Positions 60,531 to 64,000 of a stretch of DNA of 64,000 nucleotides are shown here, in pieces. The translations under genes were made by a program, and so were the position numbers. Every line of letters begins with the position of its first letter. Position 1 is the stretch's first letter. Origin of the DNA: Rhodobacteraceae bacterium F11138 (GTDB taxonomy: Bacteria; Pseudomonadota; Alphaproteobacteria; Rhodobacterales; Rhodobacteraceae); assembly GCA_016521575.1 (NCBI GenBank), contig JAEKDP010000001.1:849894-913893 (forward strand), written 5' to 3'. The notes beneath the pieces were generated by a model. It was given only the letters and a program-made list of their open reading frames with translations. It had not been told where the DNA came from and searched no databases.

Positions 60531-62156
60531 TCATGAGGTTGCTGCGATCTGGCGCAGTTCGAATTTCTGGATCTTGCCGGTCGATGTCTTTGGCAATTCT
60601 TGAAACACCACGCGTTTGGGGGTCTTGAACCCGGCCAGCGTTTCGCGCGCAAAAGCGATCATCTCAGCCTCGGTCGTGGTCGCGTTCGGTTTCAGTTCGA
60701 CAAAGGCACAGGGCACTTCGCCCCATTTTTCGTCCGGCTTTGCAACCACGGCGGCCAGCAGCACATCGGGATGTCCCATCAATACGCCTTCTATTTCCAC
60801 CGAGCTGATGTTCTCGCCACCTGAAATGATGATGTCCTTGGCCCGGTCGGCGATCTGGATATAGCCATCGGGATGTTGCACTGCGATGTCTCCGGTGCGG
60901 AAATACCCGCCCTGGAATGCGTCGGCCGTGGCCTGGGGGTTCTTGTAGTAGCCTTTCATCACCCCATTGCCGCGCATCACGATCTCGCCCTGCGCCGTGC
61001 CATCCATCGGGATCTGGTGCATCTGGTCGTCTACCACGGTGATGTGTTCCATGAACGGCATCGCCACGCCCTGGCGGGCCTTGACCGCGGCGCGTTCACC
61101 GCCTTCGAGATGGTCCAGGTGCGGCCCCCAGGTGCATTCGGTGGCCGGGCCATAGACTTCGGTCAGGCCATAGACCTGGGTGACGTGAAACCCCATGGGC
61201 TCGATTTTCGCCAATGTGGCCGGGGCGGGGGGCGCGCCGGCGGTGAACACCTCAACCGTATGGTCAAAATCGCGACGCTCGCTGTCGGGCGCGTTCACCA
61301 GCATGTTCAACACGATGGGCGCGCCACCGAAATGGGTCGCGCCTTCATCCGCGATGGCGGCAAAGATCGCGGGCGCGGTGATGTCGCGACAACAGATGAT
61401 GGTTCCTGCGACCATGGGCATCATCCATGTGTGGCACCAGCCGTTGCAATGAAACAGCGGCACGATCGTCAAATAGCGCGGGCGCAGCACCATGCCCCAG
61501 CTGATGACCTGCCCCATCGCGTTCAGATAGGCGCCGCGATGATGATAGACCACGCCCTTGGGCCGCCCGGTGGTGCCGCTGGTATAGTTCAGCGCGATGC
61601 TTTCCCATTCGTCCGCAGGCAGGATCCAGTCGAAATCATCGGCCGCATCCGCGAGCACCTGTTCATAGGTGGCATGGCGTCCACTGGCGGGATAGCCCGC
61701 CGGTGCGTCGGGGACTTCGACGATCAGCGGCGCAGGCCCGTCCAGCCGTGCGATCGCGGTTTCGGCCAGTTCCAGAAACTGGCTGTCCACCAGCACCACC
61801 CTGGCACCGCCATGATCCAGAATATAGGACACCGTGCCCACGTCGAGCCGTGTGTTGATTGCATTCAGCACCGCACCGCAGGCGGGAACACCGAAATGGG
61901 CCTCGGCATGGGCCGGGATGTTGGGCAGGATCGTCGCCACCACATCGCCCGGCTTCACGCCCATCGCGGCCAGGGCCGAAGCCAGCCGTGTGCAGCGGTC
62001 ATGATATTCGGCATAGCTTTTGCGGTGGGTGCCATAGATCACCGCCATCTCATCGGCAAACACATGCGCGGCCCGGCGCAGCCCGGACAGCGGCGTCAGC
62101 GGGACGTGGTTTGCTGCGTTTTTCTTCAACCCGGTTTCATCCGCCATCCAGCCCAT
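60531..62156 (-). CDS. AMP-dependent acyl-CoA synthetase
   Basis: Protein of 541 residues of the ANL superfamily. The P-loop is LNYTSGTTGRPKGVVYHHRG, VYGLTEVYGPATECTW is the A5 region, TGDIAVQHPDGYIQIADRAK is the hinge and ISGGENISSVEIEGVLM follows. The C-terminal catalytic Lys lies in LPKTSTGKIQKFELR. It activates a carboxylic acid to its CoA thioester. The sequence looks like medium- or short-chain fatty acyl and methylmercaptopropionyl-CoA ligases common in roseobacters; the exact acid is unknown. The next gene upstream is a FadJ-like enzyme beyond a sulfotransferase. Confidence 0.9.
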   Translation of the reverse strand: MGWMADETGLKKNAANHVPLTPLSGLRRAAHVFADEMAVIYGTHRKSYAEYHDRCTRLASALAAMGVKPGDVVATILPNIPAHAEAHFGVPACGAVLNAINTRLDVGTVSYILDHGGARVVLVDSQFLELAETAIARLDGPAPLIVEVPDAPAGYPASGRHATYEQVLADAADDFDWILPADEWESIALNYTSGTTGRPKGVVYHHRGAYLNAMGQVISWGMVLRPRYLTIVPLFHCNGWCHTWMMPMVAGTIICCRDITAPAIFAAIADEGATHFGGAPIVLNMLVNAPDSERRDFDHTVEVFTAGAPPAPATLAKIEPMGFHVTQVYGLTEVYGPATECTWGPHLDHLEGGERAAVKARQGVAMPFMEHITVVDDQMHQIPMDGTAQGEIVMRGNGVMKGYYKNPQATADAFQGGYFRTGDIAVQHPDGYIQIADRAKDIIISGGENISSVEIEGVLMGHPDVLLAAVVAKPDEKWGEVPCAFVELKPNATTTEAEMIAFARETLAGFKTPKRVVFQELPKTSTGKIQKFELRQIAATS

Positions 62157-62279
62157 GCCGTCCTCCCTTTAGATTTGTCCTGACGGATATTGCGCCGAGG
62201 CCGCGGCAAAGAAAAGCCCGCACCAAGAACCCCGTACCAAGAACATTGCGGCTGCGTTGAAATCCGCTAGCCTGCGCGC

Positions 62280-62936
62280 ATGATCCTGAGTCCCGGCCGA
62301 CGCTACGTTTTCATCCATATCCCCAAGACCGGCGGCACCGCGTTGGCGATGGCGCTGGAAGCGCGGGCGATGCGCGATGACATTCTGCTGGGCGATACGC
62401 CCAAGGCCTTGAAAAGGCGTCGAAGGGTGAAAGACATGACCGCCCATGGGCGGTTGTGGAAACATTCGACGCTGGCCGATATCGACGGGCTGTTGGCGAC
62501 GGGCGTTCTTGAGGGGCTGTTTGCCTTCACTCTGGTGCGCAATCCGTGGGACCGGGCGGTCAGCTATTACCATTGGCTGCGCGATCAGAACTTCGATCAT
62601 CCGGCGGTCACGCGCGCGCAGGGTTGCGACTTTGCGTCCTTTGTGACCGATCCGCACACCGTCGCCAGCTTTGCGCGCAATCCGGCGGCCAGCTACATGC
62701 GTCGCGCTGACGGGGTTGAGCAATGCGCGGCCTATATACGCGTTGAGCAGTTCGCCCGGGATGCTGCCCCGTTGATCGACCACCTGGGGTTCGATCTGAC
62801 CCTGCCGCGCGTCAATGTTTCGGATCGCGTGCGCGATTATCGTGGCTATTACACCGACCGTACCGCGCAGGCCGTGGCCGAGGCATGCGCCGAGGATATC
62901 GCGCGTTTCGGTTATGAGTTCGACGCAGCGTCGTGA
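62280..62936 (+). CDS. sulfotransferase family protein
   Basis: Protein of 218 residues. The PAPS 5'-phosphosulfate loop is YVFIHIPKTGGTALAMAL and the 3'-phosphate motif is FAFTLVRNPWDRAVSYYHWL. These define the family 2-type sulfotransferases of bacteria, which sulfate carbohydrates or lipids. It ends in a normal acceptor-side region (IDHLGFDLTLPRVNVSDRVR). No Shine-Dalgarno is seen and TAGCCT (62268-62273) could be a -10, so the mRNA may be leaderless. It stands alone between an acyl-CoA ligase and a FadJ-like gene. The acceptor is unknown; a capsule or LPS sugar is possible. Confidence 0.88.
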   Translation: MILSPGRRYVFIHIPKTGGTALAMALEARAMRDDILLGDTPKALKRRRRVKDMTAHGRLWKHSTLADIDGLLATGVLEGLFAFTLVRNPWDRAVSYYHWLRDQNFDHPAVTRAQGCDFASFVTDPHTVASFARNPAASYMRRADGVEQCAAYIRVEQFARDAAPLIDHLGFDLTLPRVNVSDRVRDYRGYYTDRTAQAVAEACAEDIARFGYEFDAAS

Positions 62937-62970
62937 AAAGGGCGCGCATCCTGTGACGCGCGCCCTGTTT
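62936..62970. terminator. bidirectional terminator, sulfotransferase/fadJ-like
   Basis: GGGCGCGC (62940-62947) pairs with GCGCGCCC (62958-62965) around a 10-base loop. On the minus strand TTTT follows; on the plus strand TGTTT. It sits between the converging stops and should end both transcripts. Confidence 0.65.
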
Positions 62971-62974
62971 CGTG

Positions 62975-64000
62975 TCAGGCGGCTGCCGCTTCGGGCGCGA
63001 ACCGGCCATAGAAGGTCTGGTTCTTCTCGGCCATCTCGCGCAGCAGGGGGGGGCATTTGAAGCGTTCGCCATAGGCTGCTTCCAGTTGGTCGCAGCGTTC
63101 GGCGGCATAGGGCGCGCCGATGATATCCAGCCAGGACAGTGGGCCGCCGGACCAGGGCGCAAAGCCCCAGGCCAGGATCGCTCCCACGTCGGCCTCACGA
63201 ATGTCTTCGACCACGCCTTCTTCCAGCGCGCGCACCGCTTCCAGCACCTGTGCGAACATCAGGCGTTCCTGCACTTCGATCAGATCGGGTTGCTCTGCGG
63301 CCAGCGGGTATTTCTCGTGGATCCCCTGCCAGTAGCCGATGCGCTTGCCGTTTTCGTCATAGTCGAAATAGCCCGCCTTGGCCTTGCGCCCCAGACGGCC
63401 CTGTTCTTCCATCCAGAACACCAGGTCATCCGCTTCGGAGGCCGGGTATTCGTCGCCCATGGCGTCCCTGGTGGCGCGGGTGATCTTGGCGGCCAGGTCG
63501 ATGCTGGTCTCATCGCCAAGCTGCACGGGGCCAACCGGGAAGCCCAGTTGCTGTGCGGCGTGGTCGATCAGCACCGGCGCAACACCTTCGGTGATCATCC
63601 GCGTGGCTTCGTTGCCATAGGGGATGATGCAGCGGTTGCAGTAGAAGAACCGCGCATCGTTGACCACGATGGGTGTCTTGCGGATCTGGCGGACGTAATC
63701 CAGCGCCTTGGCCACCGCACGGGGGCCGGTTTCGCGGCCCTTGATGATTTCGACCAGCAGCATCTTTTCGACGGGCGAAAAGAAGTGGATGCCGATGAAC
63801 TGCTCGGGGCGTTTGGATGCCTTGGCCAGCCCGGTGATCGGCAGGGTCGAGGTGTTGGAGGCAAAGATGCAATCCTCGGGGATGATCGCCTCGACCTTCT
63901 GGGTCATCTCGGCCTTGACCTTGGGGTCTTCGAACACCGCCTCGATGATCAGGTCACAGCCTTTCAGTTGTTCCAGATCCGGGGTGGCATTGATCCGGCC
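62975..64000 (-). CDS. FadJ-like 3-hydroxyacyl-CoA dehydrogenase/enoyl-CoA hydratase, C-terminal part (partial)
   Basis: The frame is open to the right edge; 341 residues are visible and the N-terminal hydratase part is outside. The visible part has the dehydrogenase core (CDLIIEAVFEDPKVKAEMTQ, SNTSTLPITGLAKASKRPEQ, GIHFFSPVEKMLLVEIIKG) with the catalytic His in HFFSP. The C-terminal dimerisation domain includes FFYCNRCIIPYGNEATRMI and AILAWGFAPWSGGPLSWLDI. This matches the multifunctional beta-oxidation enzyme FadJ/FadB. The acyl-CoA ligase at 60531-62156 may supply its substrate. A bidirectional hairpin follows the stop. Confidence 0.9.
   Translation of the reverse strand, partial: GRINATPDLEQLKGCDLIIEAVFEDPKVKAEMTQKVEAIIPEDCIFASNTSTLPITGLAKASKRPEQFIGIHFFSPVEKMLLVEIIKGRETGPRAVAKALDYVRQIRKTPIVVNDARFFYCNRCIIPYGNEATRMITEGVAPVLIDHAAQQLGFPVGPVQLGDETSIDLAAKITRATRDAMGDEYPASEADDLVFWMEEQGRLGRKAKAGYFDYDENGKRIGYWQGIHEKYPLAAEQPDLIEVQERLMFAQVLEAVRALEEGVVEDIREADVGAILAWGFAPWSGGPLSWLDIIGAPYAAERCDQLEAAYGERFKCPPLLREMAEKNQTFYGRFAPEAAAA

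Noticed and set aside
1-64000. CRISPR array, insertion sequence, integrase or prophage
   Set aside because: No regularly spaced repeats, transposase or phage proteins were seen on either strand; the tRNA-Tyr gene has no adjacent integrase or repeated attachment half.

Overview
The window is a GC-rich chromosomal segment of an alphaproteobacterium, most likely a marine Rhodobacterales (Roseobacter-group) strain. The signs are a GcrA cell-cycle regulator, the TamA/TamB pair, membrane-bound PuuD-type urate oxidation, a fused PuuE-UraD protein, a KpsE/KpsT capsule exporter, PCu(A)C, and many short Rhodobacterales-style secreted proteins. About 60 genes are packed tightly on both strands. No insertion sequence, integrase, prophage, rRNA operon or CRISPR array was seen. 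One tRNA gene (Tyr, GTA) is present.

Layout. 1-2000: the tail of a GAPDH gene and xylulokinase. 2.0-8.8 kb: tamA-tamB outer-membrane assembly operon, with TamB carrying a large internal duplication. 9-17.6 kb: ureide and purine catabolism (PuuD, LysR regulator, HIU hydrolase, PuuE-UraD fusion, ureidoglycolate lyase, NCS2 purine permease, ureidoglycine aminohydrolase), with a second GAPDH-like gene and a small secreted protein embedded in it. These enzymes would take urate to glyoxylate, urea and ammonia, except that no allantoate-hydrolysing enzyme is visible. 17.8-25.4 kb: housekeeping genes (EI24 membrane protein, nitroreductase, M48 lipoprotein, IMPACT-family protein, DMT exporter, RimO, AsmA). 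25.4-30.2 kb: operon kpsT-kpsE-kdsA-phosphohexomutase for capsule/Kdo, lacking an adjacent kpsM. 30.5-34.2 kb: UDG-family protein, SseB protein, YHS protein, GcrA and an orphan ABC-2 permease. 34.3-37.7 kb: DMT exporter and argD-argF. 37.8-43 kb: an unrecognised helical protein, PiT phosphate transporter, Nudix hydrolase and 6-phosphogluconate dehydrogenase. 43-48.8 kb: HrpB, MeaB, a hydrolase-like protein, L28, and a copper chaperone pair. 48.9-53.6 kb: LysR, a small secreted protein, a large unrecognised accessory protein, and LepA. 53.8-56.5 kb: tRNA-Tyr, RlmB-type methyltransferase, zinc ribbon, YHS and CoA-binding proteins. 56.5-59.4 kb: hisE-hisF and hisA with DUF302/DUF2147 genes interleaved. 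59.4-64 kb: a degenerate M48-like membrane protein, acyl-CoA ligase, sulfotransferase and a FadJ-like beta-oxidation enzyme cut by the right edge.

The most interesting signals are regulatory. A 17-codon open frame with four consecutive Arg codons sits upstream of argD-argF and is followed by alternative hairpins, which would fit arginine attenuation. Terminator-like hairpins lie between apparent promoters and the start codons of gcrA and rpmB. The lepA promoter is placed so that its mRNA would be leaderless. Many convergent gene ends share perfect inverted repeats spanning the stop codons. Two long proteins without recognised function (37856-39343 and 50391-51743) are the best candidates for undescribed biology. 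All family calls come from reading the translated sequence; no database search was run.
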